In this document: in pieces, positions 23,112 to 31,366 of the stretch
Layout of the letters: each line of letters starts with the position of its first letter
How positions within the stretch are numbered: the stretch's first letter is position 1
Source of the DNA: an uncultured Erysipelotrichaceae bacterium
GTDB lineage: Bacteria; Bacillota_I; Bacilli_A; RF39; UBA660
DNA: 37,686 nt
Reading direction: 5' to 3'
Assembly (NCBI GenBank): GCA_902797265.1
Contig: CADBSF010000064.1
Coordinates: 1-37,686 of the forward strand
Translations under genes and position numbers: made by a program
The notes under the pieces: generated by a model
What the model was told of the DNA's origin: nothing
What the model saw: only the letters and a program-made list of their open reading frames with translations
Databases searched by the model: none

Positions 23112-23567
23112 TTATTTGTGATAACTTTCGTTATTCATTATTTTAAAAGACCTGTATATTTGCTCTAATAAGATTACTCGGAATAGTTGATGAGGAAAAG
23201 TCATCTTAGAAAAAGATAAACTATAATTTGCTTCCTTTTTGATACTTTCCTCTAGTCCATAACTTCCTCCTATAATAAAAGTAATATTACTATTCGTTGT
23301 TAAGATATCTGATATCTTTTCTGAAAATTCTAAGGAAGTTAATTCTTTTCCTTCTATTTCTAAGGTAATTACATAATCTTTTGGACCTATATTTTTTACT
23401 ATTCTTTCTGCTTCTATCTTTAATGCTTTTGTCTTTTCTACCAATCCTTCGTCTTTTACTTCAATTATTTCTAATTTTGTATATTTTTGAAGTCGTTTTT
23501 GATATTCTTCAATAGCTTCTTTTAGATAGGTTTCTTTTACTTGACCTACTGTAATTATTTTTATCAT
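23112..23567 (-). CDS. rlmH: 23S rRNA pseudouridine-1915 N3-methyltransferase
   Basis: SPOUT-class methyltransferase acting on pseudouridine 1915 of 23S rRNA in the assembled ribosome. 151 residues. The N terminus is MIKIITVGQVKETYLKEAIEEYQKRL, and the knot region reads TFIIGGSYGLEESI...SFSKMTFPHQLFRVILLEQIYRSFKI. It is one base from walJ, the usual neighbour in Firmicutes. Confidence 0.96.
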   Translation of the reverse strand: MIKIITVGQVKETYLKEAIEEYQKRLQKYTKLEIIEVKDEGLVEKTKALKIEAERIVKNIGPKDYVITLEIEGKELTSLEFSEKISDILTTNSNITFIIGGSYGLEESIKKEANYSLSFSKMTFPHQLFRVILLEQIYRSFKIMNNESYHK

Positions 23568-23568
23568 T

Positions 23569-24324
23569 TTATACCTCGATTAATTCACTTGTTTCATATT
23601 GTCTTGCGATTATGATATTACATATTGTATCAAGACCTTCTTCTTTCATTGCTTCTAAAGCTTTTTCTTCTGTATTATTTTTTTCACTTAGATGGGCTAA
23701 TATGATATTCTTGGTATTTTTTCCTATTATTTTTTTTAAATATTTTGCTGTTGTTTTATTGGATAAATGTCCTCTATCACTGATGACTCTTTCTTTTAGA
23801 AATCTTGGATAAGGACCATCCATTAACATTACTTCATCATGATTACTTTCTATTAAGTAGAGATCACAACCAACCATTTTTTCTAAATATTTTCTATTAA
23901 TATACCCCGTATCTGTTACGTAAGATATTTTTTTATCATCTTGTTTGATAACAAATCCTACTGAGTATGGAGCATCATGAGAGGTGTGTATTAATTCAAT
24001 GGAAACATCGTTTATAGAAAAGTTATCTTCTATAAAGATACATCTGGAATATGGGACAAATTCTTTTAGACTATCATACATTGCTTCTGGTATATATACC
24101 ATTAGATTTGTATGTTTTAATAAGGAGGCTAATCCTTTAATGTGATCATTGTGACAATGTGTTATTAATATTCCTGAAATATTATCAAAAGAAAGGGAAT
24201 TCTCTTCTAAACTTTTTTTCAAAGTTAAGTAGGAAATTCCCATATCTATCATAATAATTGTATCATTACATAACACTACTGTACAATTTCCTTTTGAGCC
24301 ACTAGCAATTGTTTTTATTTTCAT
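23569..24324 (-). CDS. walJ: MBL-fold metallohydrolase WalJ (YycJ)
   Basis: 251 residues with the metal-binding motif HCHNDH (56-61) and further ligands in HTSHDAP and the terminal LAHLSEKNN. The family lies with walRK in Bacilli and is linked to coordination of wall metabolism and DNA replication. Here the walRK pair is absent next to it, but an M23 wall hydrolase is one base upstream. Enzymatic substrate is unknown. Confidence 0.9.
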   Translation of the reverse strand: MKIKTIASGSKGNCTVVLCNDTIIMIDMGISYLTLKKSLEENSLSFDNISGILITHCHNDHIKGLASLLKHTNLMVYIPEAMYDSLKEFVPYSRCIFIEDNFSINDVSIELIHTSHDAPYSVGFVIKQDDKKISYVTDTGYINRKYLEKMVGCDLYLIESNHDEVMLMDGPYPRFLKERVISDRGHLSNKTTAKYLKKIIGKNTKNIILAHLSEKNNTEEKALEAMKEEGLDTICNIIIARQYETSELIEV

Positions 24325-24325
24325 A

Positions 24326-25825
24326 TTAATAGAATGCCATAGCGTTTAAGGCTGTTCCTCCTGCATATGGTGGACCTGTCCAAATAGCAAAGTGTAAGTG
24401 TACTCCTGTTGCATATCCGGTTTGTCCCATACCACCGATTGGTTGTCCTCTTTGAACTCTATCTCCTTCTTTTACATAGGTACATCCACTACATAAGTGA
24501 GCATACATTGTATAATATCCATTATCATGTTTAATGGTAATATATTGACCATTATCATATTTATAAGATACGGTTACTACTACTCCAGATTCTGCAGCAA
24601 ATATATTAGAACCATATCCACATCCAGCAATATCGGTACCATCATGAAGAGTTCCCCAACGCCATCCAAATCCAGATGAAACTGTTGAACAAGTTGCTGG
24701 CCAACCAAACATTCCTTTCGTAATGATTAAGTCACCATAACCTCCACTCCAACTTGATTGTTGTTTGGTTCCTTTTACAATTACTTCTTCTACAGGTTCT
24801 TTTAATACTTCTGTAAGAGATGGAATACCTACTACTGAAACCGTTTCTCCATTTACTTTTTGAACTTTTTGAGTAACCCTATTTAATCCATTTTCTCCCT
24901 TTTGTTTTACTACTGAATAATTGGTATATTGATTTGGATCTTCTTCTGTTCTTGTATTAAAATTCTGTTCCTCATCCTTTACAACGTGATCCTCTTCTAC
25001 TAGACTAAATTGAGGTTTTAAAATTCCTAATGTTACGGTTTGTCCTGGAGCTAGAAGAGCATTTTCACTTTGTAAATCTGGGTTAGCAATTAAAAATTCT
25101 TCTACTGATATTTTATTATTAAATGCTATATCTGGGATTGTATCTCCATCTTGAATCGTATAAGTAGCTTGATCTTCTACTGTACCAAATAATAAATATT
25201 TACTTAATTCTTCTTCTGTTTGGTAGATATCTTTATTAATTGGAATTTTATCTTTTTTAATAGTTATCTTATTTTTAATATATAAGTTTTCTATAATAGT
25301 ACCAGTTGTTTCAATCTTTTTTTGTGTATTATTTGCATAATTTTCATAATCTTCTTCTTTCATAAAAGATTTAACTGTTTTTTCTATGGAATCGGTAAAT
25401 ATCTTTTTACTTGTTACGTAGATGTATTGATTTTTTCCTTTTATTGTTTTTCCATTTTCATCTTTCGTATCTAATCCTTTTATCTTAACTACATAGCCAT
25501 CAATTGTAAAAGAAGAATTATCTTTAATTAATTCATATATTTCTTCTGTTGTTTTTAAATCTTGTTCATAAGTAATTTCTTTTACAATATCTAAATCTGT
25601 TGGAATATATACTTTATTTACTTTATACTTATCTTTGATTTCTTTTTGTTTTTTATCAATGAAATTTTCTAATTCTAATTTCGATTTTATTAATCCTAGA
25701 GATTCTCCTTTTAGGTATACTCGATAGGCTTCTATTGGGGTATTTGAGAATTTTTTAAAACCCGTTGAAAAAATAATCGTTATTCCTAAAAGAATACTCA
25801 TTAGTATTTTATTCTTTTTACTCAC
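24326..25825 (-). CDS. Secreted M23 (LytM) murein endopeptidase with LysM and G5-like domains
   Basis: 499 residues: an N-terminal signal or anchor helix (about 9-23), a long linker domain, a LysM repeat (YTIQDGDTIPDIAFNNKISVEEF...GQTVTLG), a G5-like segment (about 310-365), and a complete C-terminal M23 domain. Zinc ligands and catalytic residues are intact: LHDGTDIAG, MYAHL and GVHLHFAIW. This contrasts with the dead LytM domain at 6958-7593. It probably cuts peptidoglycan cross-bridges during growth or division. It overlaps dnaB by 8 bp, placing a wall hydrolase in a replication operon next to walJ. Confidence 0.9.
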   Translation of the reverse strand: MSKKNKILMSILLGITIIFSTGFKKFSNTPIEAYRVYLKGESLGLIKSKLELENFIDKKQKEIKDKYKVNKVYIPTDLDIVKEITYEQDLKTTEEIYELIKDNSSFTIDGYVVKIKGLDTKDENGKTIKGKNQYIYVTSKKIFTDSIEKTVKSFMKEEDYENYANNTQKKIETTGTIIENLYIKNKITIKKDKIPINKDIYQTEEELSKYLLFGTVEDQATYTIQDGDTIPDIAFNNKISVEEFLIANPDLQSENALLAPGQTVTLGILKPQFSLVEEDHVVKDEEQNFNTRTEEDPNQYTNYSVVKQKGENGLNRVTQKVQKVNGETVSVVGIPSLTEVLKEPVEEVIVKGTKQQSSWSGGYGDLIITKGMFGWPATCSTVSSGFGWRWGTLHDGTDIAGCGYGSNIFAAESGVVVTVSYKYDNGQYITIKHDNGYYTMYAHLCSGCTYVKEGDRVQRGQPIGGMGQTGYATGVHLHFAIWTGPPYAGGTALNAMAFY

Positions 25826-27182
25826 TGATATTTGCCTCCTCCTTTTTATCTTCTCTTCTTAAATTTAAGAAGGTTTGGGTATTCTTCTTAAATAGTAATT
25901 GAATTGTAGCGGTTGGTCCACTACGATGTTTTGCTATATTGATTTCAATGATACTGTTATTATCTTCTGTTCTTAGTTCTTTTTTATAATAATCATCTCT
26001 ATATAAGAACATAACGATATCAGCATCTTGTTCAATAGAACCTGATTCTCTTAAATCACTCATCATTGGTCTTTTATCTTCACGGGACTCTACTCCACGT
26101 GATAATTGAGATAGCGCAATTACTGGTACACCTAATTCCATTGCGAGTGTTTTTAAACTTCTTGAAATATCAGATACTTCTTGTTGACGATTAGCACCAT
26201 AGTTTTTACCACCTGATATTAATTGTAAATAGTCTATTACGACTAGTCCTAGTCCTTGTTCACTGCTGGCTAGTCTTCTACATTTTGCTCTTATTTCTCC
26301 GATTGTGATACCTGGTGTATCATCAATTACTAAATTAGTTGAAGCAAGCTGTGCAGATGCTTCATGGATTCTTTTCCAATCTTGATTTAATAAATTTCCT
26401 GTTTTTAGTTTAAATCCATCTAATTGTCCAAGAGACGCAATGATTCTCATGGCCAATTGTTCGGCACTCATTTCCATATTAAATATGGCTACTGATTTTT
26501 TTTGAGTCATTGCGACATGAACTGCCATGTTAAGAGCAAAGGCTGTTTTTCCTACAGCAGGTCGTGCGGCAATGATGATAAATTCATTGGGATGAAGACC
26601 TGTCGTAATACGATCAAAGTCATACCATCCTGTTGCGAGTCCCGTAATTTCTCCCTTATTTTGTGATAAAAACTCTAAATCAGCTTGTGTTTTCGCTAAA
26701 ATATCTTTAATGGTTCTAAATTCACTTGTTTTTCTCTTTTTAACAATGTTTAAAATCTTTTTTTCTGATTGATCTAATATTTCATTTACTGTTTCATCAG
26801 TACGATATCCATCTGTTGCGATTTCTGTTGCGGTTTCTATTAGATTTCTTAATATAGCAGCTTCTTCTACATTTTCAATATAATAATCAATATTACTTGC
26901 TGTTGGAACATAGTTTAATACTTCTGTTAAATATTCTACTCCTCCAACTTTATTTAACTCATCTTGTTTTTTTAAATAACTAGTTACTGTTGTGATATCA
27001 ATTGGTGTATTTTCATCTGTTAATTTCAACATTACTGAGAATATTTTACTATTTTTCTCATTATAAAATGATTCTGGTGTTAAAGATTCAGCAGCTTTTT
27101 GTAAGGCATACTTTGATAAGAAGCAAGCTCCTAATACTGATTCTTCTGCTTCGAGATTATTTGGTAATACTCTAGTTGGCAT
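25818..27182 (-). CDS. dnaB: Replicative DNA helicase
   Basis: Hexameric 5'-3' helicase at the replication fork (DnaB; called DnaC in Bacillus). 454 residues. The N-terminal collar domain (about 1-150), linker helix and RecA-type ATPase are recognisable. The Walker A motif is ARPAVGKT (206-213), and later LVVIDYLQL and the DLRESGSIEQDADIV motif follow. rplI is 10 bp upstream, the common arrangement in Bacilli. No inserted intein. Confidence 0.96.
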   Translation of the reverse strand: MPTRVLPNNLEAEESVLGACFLSKYALQKAAESLTPESFYNEKNSKIFSVMLKLTDENTPIDITTVTSYLKKQDELNKVGGVEYLTEVLNYVPTASNIDYYIENVEEAAILRNLIETATEIATDGYRTDETVNEILDQSEKKILNIVKKRKTSEFRTIKDILAKTQADLEFLSQNKGEITGLATGWYDFDRITTGLHPNEFIIIAARPAVGKTAFALNMAVHVAMTQKKSVAIFNMEMSAEQLAMRIIASLGQLDGFKLKTGNLLNQDWKRIHEASAQLASTNLVIDDTPGITIGEIRAKCRRLASSEQGLGLVVIDYLQLISGGKNYGANRQQEVSDISRSLKTLAMELGVPVIALSQLSRGVESREDKRPMMSDLRESGSIEQDADIVMFLYRDDYYKKELRTEDNNSIIEINIAKHRSGPTATIQLLFKKNTQTFLNLRREDKKEEANISE

Positions 27183-27192
27183 AACATCACCT

Positions 27193-27633
27193 CTATTTCA
27201 TTACGTGTACTTTAATGGTTGCCTTTACTTCTGGATATAATTCAATTTCTACTTTATGAAATCCTAAAGAAGCTATTGGATTTTCTATTGTAATCATATT
27301 TTTTTCTATTTTATATCCTTTTTTATCTAAACTATCTTTAATTTGTTTTACACTAATACTTCCAAACACTTTATCTCCTGCTCCGGTCTTCACCGTGAAG
27401 TCTAGTACTTCTTTTGATAATTGTTCTTTGATTTCTTCTGCTTTCTTTTTATTCTCTAAATCTTCTTTTTTCTTTTTCTCTTGTTCATGTTTTAATTTTG
27501 CTTCATTTTCTTTTGTTTTCTTCACAGCATATCCATTTTTTATTAAAAAGTTTTCAGCATATCCATCTTTTACATTTTTGATTTGTCCCTTTTTACCTTG
27601 ATTTTTTAAATCTTTAATAAAAATAACTTCCAT
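27193..27633 (-). CDS. rplI: 50S ribosomal protein L9
   Basis: 146 residues: N-terminal domain [31 protein letters not shown], a long charged connecting helix, and a C-terminal rRNA-binding domain. Length is normal. It lies one base after the GdpP-like gene and 10 bp before dnaB. Confidence 0.96.
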   Translation of the reverse strand: MEVIFIKDLKNQGKKGQIKNVKDGYAENFLIKNGYAVKKTKENEAKLKHEQEKKKKEDLENKKKAEEIKEQLSKEVLDFTVKTGAGDKVFGSISVKQIKDSLDKKGYKIEKNMITIENPIASLGFHKVEIELYPEVKATIKVHVMK

Positions 27634-27634
27634 T

Positions 27635-28621
27635 TTATTCGCCTTCTTCTTTTAATATTCTTTTTAAGTCTTGTTCTACTTTACTAATTGTTGTATCTTC
27701 AAATTTTGCTGCGCCATTATATTCATCTCCGCCTCCACCTAATTTTTCCACTACTTTTAACATATCATAGTTTCCTAAACTTCTAGCACTTAAACCTATT
27801 GTTGTTTTACCAATTCTTCCTATGACAAAAGAGGCTTCTATGTTATTAAAAAATAACAAGGTATCAGCAACTTTTGCTAGATCTTCTTTTCTATATTGGG
27901 TATAAGGAGAAGCTTTTGTGAAAGCAATTCTTTTATTAATTGTTTCAATCCCTGACATTAACTTTTGTCTTTCAGTATATTCTTCTATATCTTGTTTTAG
28001 TAAATATTGTACTTTTTTTGCACTAGCTCCTAATGTTACTAGATAATAGGAATTATAAAAAGTATCAGCTGATGTATTTAAGGTATAGTTGTTCGTATCT
28101 AAAACAATTCCCGATAATAGAATGGTTGCATAATATGGTTCTATTTCTACATCATAATGTTCTATTAGACTCGTTATCATTTCACAGGCACTTGATGATT
28201 TCGTATCGTTTATCATAATTGCATTTTTAATTGTTGTTTTTCCTGTTTCATGATGGTCTATAACTAATTTATTCGTTATTTGTTTTAATACTTTTTCATT
28301 TTGAACAAGTTCTTGTTTATTCGTATCTAATATAATTAATAGATTTTTATTTTCTTTTGGATGCTTTTTCTCTAGTAATTCATCACTTCTAATAATATTG
28401 ATACATCCCTCTAATTCTCTTAGTATTTTCTCAACTCCAGGTTCATTATATCTATCATCAATAATTAAATAACTATCTTTATGTCTTTTTTTAAGAAACA
28501 TATACATTCCAATTGAACTTCCTAAAGCATCTAGGTCTAATTCTTTATGGGCCATTATAAAAATAGTTTTTGCTCTTCTGATGGCTCTTTTAATTTTATT
28601 TCGTTCTTTAATGATAATCAT
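27635..28621 (-). CDS. Shortened GdpP-like DHH/DHHA1 phosphodiesterase
   Basis: 328 residues made only of the DHH and DHHA1 domains. Motifs are [11 protein letters not shown] (24-34), LILDTN (about 97-102), DHH (122-124) and a DHHA1 glycine loop GGGGDE (295-300). In the usual loop a His follows the glycines; here it is Asp. Bacillus GdpP (YybT), which degrades c-di-AMP, sits at this same locus before rplI but has two membrane helices plus PAS and degenerate GGDEF domains in front, about 650 residues. Those are absent, and the space upstream to rpsR holds no coding frame. Likely role: c-di-AMP or pApA/nanoRNA cleavage, not resolved. Its own promoter is at 28648-28676. Confidence 0.85.
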   Translation of the reverse strand: MIIIKERNKIKRAIRRAKTIFIMAHKELDLDALGSSIGMYMFLKKRHKDSYLIIDDRYNEPGVEKILRELEGCINIIRSDELLEKKHPKENKNLLIILDTNKQELVQNEKVLKQITNKLVIDHHETGKTTIKNAIMINDTKSSSACEMITSLIEHYDVEIEPYYATILLSGIVLDTNNYTLNTSADTFYNSYYLVTLGASAKKVQYLLKQDIEEYTERQKLMSGIETINKRIAFTKASPYTQYRKEDLAKVADTLLFFNNIEASFVIGRIGKTTIGLSARSLGNYDMLKVVEKLGGGGDEYNGAAKFEDTTISKVEQDLKRILKEEGE

Positions 28622-28647
28622 AATTCCTCCTATAAAATACCAATTTT

Positions 28648-28676
28648 ATTATATAATAAATCTTTCTTTTTGTCTA
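28648..28676 (-). promoter_or_regulatory. Promoter of the gdpP-like gene and rplI-dnaB operon
   Basis: Minus strand TAGACA (28676-28671), 17-bp spacer, perfect TATAAT (28653-28648). The ribosome site AGGAGG precedes ATG 28621. Confidence 0.8.
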
Positions 28677-28689
28677 ATTTTTTATAAAC

Positions 28690-28724
28690 AAAAAAATACT
28701 TAGACAATGAATCATTTCTAAGTA
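28690..28724 (-). terminator. Intrinsic terminator downstream of the structured RNA
   Basis: TACTTAGA (28697-28704) pairs with TCTAAGTA (28717-28724) over 8 bp with a 12-nt loop; seven T residues follow on the minus strand. It lies just upstream of the gdpP promoter. Confidence 0.75.
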
Positions 28725-28783
28725 ATCTGGTATTATTAATTTATTAATTTGGTAGAATAGTTTAATAAAAATAATAATCTATG

Positions 28784-28945
28784 AATGTCTAAAGTCGGAG
28801 TGGAAAAACCCGCTATTTGCAGGTGGGTGTCCATACTCAACCTTTAGGATTCCTACTCTATGGAAGGCTTTCAACACCGGTTGACTCGTTCCTGACTCCC
28901 GTATTTTTTCTTAGTCGGTTTTAAAAAACTCTTTTCTTTAAGACA
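28784..28945 (-). ncRNA. Unidentified structured RNA (possibly 6S RNA)
   Basis: A stretch that is clearly richer in G+C than its AT-rich flanks, lying in the 418-bp gap between rpsR and the gdpP-like gene and without a reading frame. The ends pair: TGTCTAAAG (28786-28794) with CTTTAAGACA (28936-28945), one bulged A. The 5' end falls at the start predicted from the -10 at 28951-28956. A second stem joins GGAGT plus GGAA (28797-28805) to TTCC and ACTCC (28889-28899). Inside are CCCGC/GTGGG, TCCATA/TATGGA with a nested TAGG/CCTA, and TCAAC/GTTGA. The rod with a side hairpin at an inner bubble would suit 6S RNA, but I recognise no signature sequence. A plus-strand transcript is less likely, though a T run follows the inner stem there. 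Confidence 0.55.
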
Positions 28946-28950
28946 ATTAG

Positions 28951-28959
28951 ATTGTATCA
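28951..28959 (-). promoter_or_regulatory. Promoter of the structured RNA (extended -10)
   Basis: Minus strand TGATACAAT: TG, one base, TACAAT (28956-28951). The -35 is weak (AACACA). Predicted start coincides with the first base of the RNA's closing stem. Confidence 0.5.
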
Positions 28960-29012
28960 TATATTTTTTATTGTGTGTTGTTTTTTTATTTTTTTCTTTT
29001 TGCTTAACGTAA

Positions 29013-29040
29013 AGAAAAAAGAGTGTTTTTCTTTCACTCT
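29013..29040 (-). terminator. Terminator of the rpsF-ssb-rpsR operon
   Basis: AGAGTG (29020-29025) pairs with CACTCT (29035-29040), loop 9 nt, followed on the minus strand by T residues. It overlaps the rpsR stop codon. Confidence 0.8.
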
Positions 29041-29261
29041 TATCTTGAATAAGGCATTAATGCTATTGCACGAGCCCTCTTAACTTGTTTTGCAATATAT
29101 CTTTGATGTAAGGCACAGTTTCCTGTAACACGTCTTGGTACTATTTTTCCTTTTTCGTTTGTATATCTTTTTAGTGTTTCAACGTCTTTATAATCAACTG
29201 TTTTTCCAGTACACATCATACATACTTTTTTCTTACGACGATTGTTATTAAATTCTGCCAT
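29040..29261 (-). CDS. rpsR: 30S ribosomal protein S18
   Basis: 73 residues, basic. It contains the family core [50 protein letters not shown] in recognisable form, and an N-terminal CMMCTG segment. It binds S6 and 16S rRNA on the platform of the small subunit. Last gene of the rpsF-ssb-rpsR operon; ribosome site AAAGGAGG. Confidence 0.97.
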   Translation of the reverse strand: MAEFNNNRRKKKVCMMCTGKTVDYKDVETLKRYTNEKGKIVPRRVTGNCALHQRYIAKQVKRARAIALMPYSR

Positions 29262-29277
29262 AATCTATCCTCCTTTA

Positions 29278-29766
29278 TTAGAATGGTAATTCATCATCAC
29301 TGATTTCAATATTAGCACCAAAATCAGCAAATGGATTACTTTCTACATTTGTTCCTTTTGGTTCTGGAGCTGGTCCAAAATCATAAGGTGATGGTTCATT
29401 ATCATTCTTTGGTATATAATTATTTCCACTATTCATATTATTTGAAGAATTCTTTGATCCTAAAAATTCTACGTTGTCAGCAACTACTTCTGTTACATAT
29501 CTTTTTTGGCCATTATTATCATCATAGCTTCTTGTTTGGATACTTCCTATAACAGCAGCTTGACTACCTTGTGTTAGATAATTCTTACAATTTTCAGCTT
29601 GTTTTCTCCATACAACAACATTGATAAAATCAGCTTCTCTTTCTCCTTGTTGATTGGAATATGTTCTATTAACAGCTAATGTAAAAGTTGCGACTGGAAT
29701 ATTACTTCCTGTATATCTTAATTCTGGATCTCTTGTTAATCTTCCTATTAAAATTACTCTATTCAT
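29278..29766 (-). CDS. ssb: Single-stranded DNA-binding protein
   Basis: 162 residues. The N-terminal OB fold (about 1-105) begins MNRVILIGRLTRDPELRYT and includes NVVVWRKQAENC. A flexible Asn- and Gly-rich linker follows, then the acidic tip ISDDELPF that recruits replication and repair partners. Placed between rpsF and rpsR, as in most Firmicutes. Confidence 0.97.
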   Translation of the reverse strand: MNRVILIGRLTRDPELRYTGSNIPVATFTLAVNRTYSNQQGEREADFINVVVWRKQAENCKNYLTQGSQAAVIGSIQTRSYDDNNGQKRYVTEVVADNVEFLGSKNSSNNMNSGNNYIPKNDNEPSPYDFGPAPEPKGTNVESNPFADFGANIEISDDELPF

Positions 29767-29786
29767 AATTTCCCTCTTTTTTCTTA

Positions 29787-30074
29787 TTATTCTTCTACTT
29801 TAACGATTAAATGACGAAGTAGATTTTCATTGATTCTAGCAACTCTATTGAATTCTTCTTCTGCTTCTTTATTTGCTTCTACTACAAATAAATAGTAATA
29901 ACCAGTTGTGAATTTTTTGATTTCATAAGCTAATTCTCTTTGTCCCATAGATTTTTCTTCTAGGATATTAGCTTTTGCATCTGTTAAAACTTTCTTCATG
30001 CTTTCAGCTGTTTTTCTAATTTCAGCTTCTTCCATATCTGGTCTTACAATGAACATAATTTCATATTTATTCAT
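29787..30074 (-). CDS. rpsF: 30S ribosomal protein S6
   Basis: 95 residues beginning MNKYEIMFIVRPDMEEAEI and with the typical GQRELAYEIKKFTTGYYYLF. It forms a heterodimer with S18 on the small subunit. First gene of the operon, with a strong promoter and a structured leader upstream; AAAGGAGGTG precedes ATG 30074. Confidence 0.96.
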   Translation of the reverse strand: MNKYEIMFIVRPDMEEAEIRKTAESMKKVLTDAKANILEEKSMGQRELAYEIKKFTTGYYYLFVVEANKEAEEEFNRVARINENLLRHLIVKVEE

Positions 30075-30090
30075 TATCTACACCTCCTTT

Positions 30091-30136
30091 TGGTCTATCG
30101 GCTACCTAGTGGTAGCAAGGAGTATTTTAAATACTC
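30091..30136 (-). promoter_or_regulatory. rpsF leader structure, candidate S6:S18 autoregulatory element
   Basis: The 60-nt leader has two hairpins: GAGTATT/AATACTC (30120-30126 with 30130-30136) and GCTACC/GGTAGC (30101-30106 with 30111-30116). On the minus strand the second hairpin runs into a CCG trinucleotide (30101-30099), followed by AUAGACC. Known S6:S18 leaders present a conserved CCG next to a hairpin, mimicking the 16S rRNA site. The match is by feature, not by covariance model. Confidence 0.55.
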
Positions 30137-30142
30137 GAAGGT

Positions 30143-30171
30143 ATTATAACAAACTTCTGTTCTCCTGTCTA
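30143..30171 (-). promoter_or_regulatory. rpsF operon promoter
   Basis: Minus strand TAGACA (30171-30166), 17-bp spacer, perfect TATAAT (30148-30143), with TG one base before the -10. Predicted start near 30136. Confidence 0.85.
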
Positions 30172-30202
30172 CCTTTTTTTGTTATTTCTTAATTGTTTTG
30201 TC

Positions 30203-30231
30203 AAAAAAAAGAATGACTTTATATCATTCTT
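30203..30231 (-). terminator. Intrinsic terminator of ychF
   Basis: AAGAATGA (30209-30216) pairs with TCATTCTT (30224-30231), loop 7 nt, and eight T residues follow on the minus strand. It overlaps the ychF stop codon. Confidence 0.88.
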
Positions 30232-31330
30232 ATACATTAAATCTAAAATGACAGATATCTCCATCTTGCATTAGATAATCTTTTCCTTCTAGACGTGCTT
30301 TTCCTGCTTCTTTTACCTTTAATTCACTTCCATATTTCATTAGATCTTCATAAGAGATTACTTCTGCTCTAATAAAACCTTTTTCAAAGTCGGTATGAAT
30401 GATTCCTGCACATTTTTTTGCGTTCATTCCTTTTTTAAAGGTCCAGGCTCTTACTTCATCTTTTCCTACTGTGAAATAAGTTGCTAAACCAAGAATATCA
30501 TAGGTTGCTTTTATTAGTTTATCTAATCCACTAGAATCTAATCCTAGTGCTTCTAACATTTCTGTTTTTTCTTCTTTGGTTAATTCACTTAGATCTTCTT
30601 CTACTTTTGCACATAAACTTACTACTTTAGCATTTTCTTTTTCTGCATACTCTTTTACTTGTTTTACATAGATATTATCTGGGTTTGTTAATTCACTTTC
30701 TTTTATATTTGCTAGATAGATAATTGGTTTTTTAGTTAGAAAACTGTATGATTTTATACTTTTTTCTTCTTCCTCAGTTAGATTCAATTGTCTGATTGGT
30801 TTATTTTCTTCTAGGGCTTTTTTGCATTTTTCTAAAGTATCTAATTCTAATAGATCATCTTTATCTTTTGTAGTTCTTGCTTTTTTAGATACTCTTTCTA
30901 ATCGATTATTGATTACTTCTAAATCTGCGATTGCTAGTTCTAAATTGATTGTTTCAATATCTCTTATAGGATTAATATCTCCTTCTACATGGATTATTTT
31001 ACCATCGTCAAAGCATCTTACTACTTCTACGATTGCATCTGTTTCTCTTATATGGGATAAGAATTTATTTCCTAAACCTTCTCCTTTTGATGCTCCTTTT
31101 ACTAAGCCTGCTATATCGGTAAATTCATAAGCTGTAGGTATAAATCTATTTGGATTATACATTTCTTTTAATTTATCCATTCTTTCATCTGGTACAGTAA
31201 CAACTCCAACATTTGGTTCAATGGTTGCGAATGGATAATTTTCTGCTAAAATTTTTTGATTCGTTATGGCATTAAATAAAGTAGATTTTCCTACGTTTGG
31301 CAATCCAACTATTCCTGCTGTTAAACTCAT
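30230..31330 (-). CDS. ychF: Redox-regulated ATPase YchF (EngD/OLA1 family)
   Basis: Ribosome-associated P-loop NTPase of the Obg family that prefers ATP. 366 residues. G1 is GLPNVGKST near the N terminus and G3 is DIAGLVKGASKGEGLG. The G4 position reads NIKE rather than NKxD, the mark of ATP specificity. The C-terminal TGS domain ends with HFRFNV. The start is ATG 31330, preceded by AGAGGG; the longer frame from 31348 lacks a ribosome site. It lies upstream of the rpsF operon, as yyaF does in Bacillus. Confidence 0.96.
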   Translation of the reverse strand: MSLTAGIVGLPNVGKSTLFNAITNQKILAENYPFATIEPNVGVVTVPDERMDKLKEMYNPNRFIPTAYEFTDIAGLVKGASKGEGLGNKFLSHIRETDAIVEVVRCFDDGKIIHVEGDINPIRDIETINLELAIADLEVINNRLERVSKKARTTKDKDDLLELDTLEKCKKALEENKPIRQLNLTEEEEKSIKSYSFLTKKPIIYLANIKESELTNPDNIYVKQVKEYAEKENAKVVSLCAKVEEDLSELTKEEKTEMLEALGLDSSGLDKLIKATYDILGLATYFTVGKDEVRAWTFKKGMNAKKCAGIIHTDFEKGFIRAEVISYEDLMKYGSELKVKEAGKARLEGKDYLMQDGDICHFRFNV

Positions 31331-31366
31331 AATATCCCTCTTTTCCATGAATATTATAACAAGTTT

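Noticed and set aside
28796-28910. Plus-strand RNA ending in the T run at 28902-28909
   Set aside because: Kept only as an alternative: the longer closing stem, the promoter and the downstream terminator all favour the minus strand.
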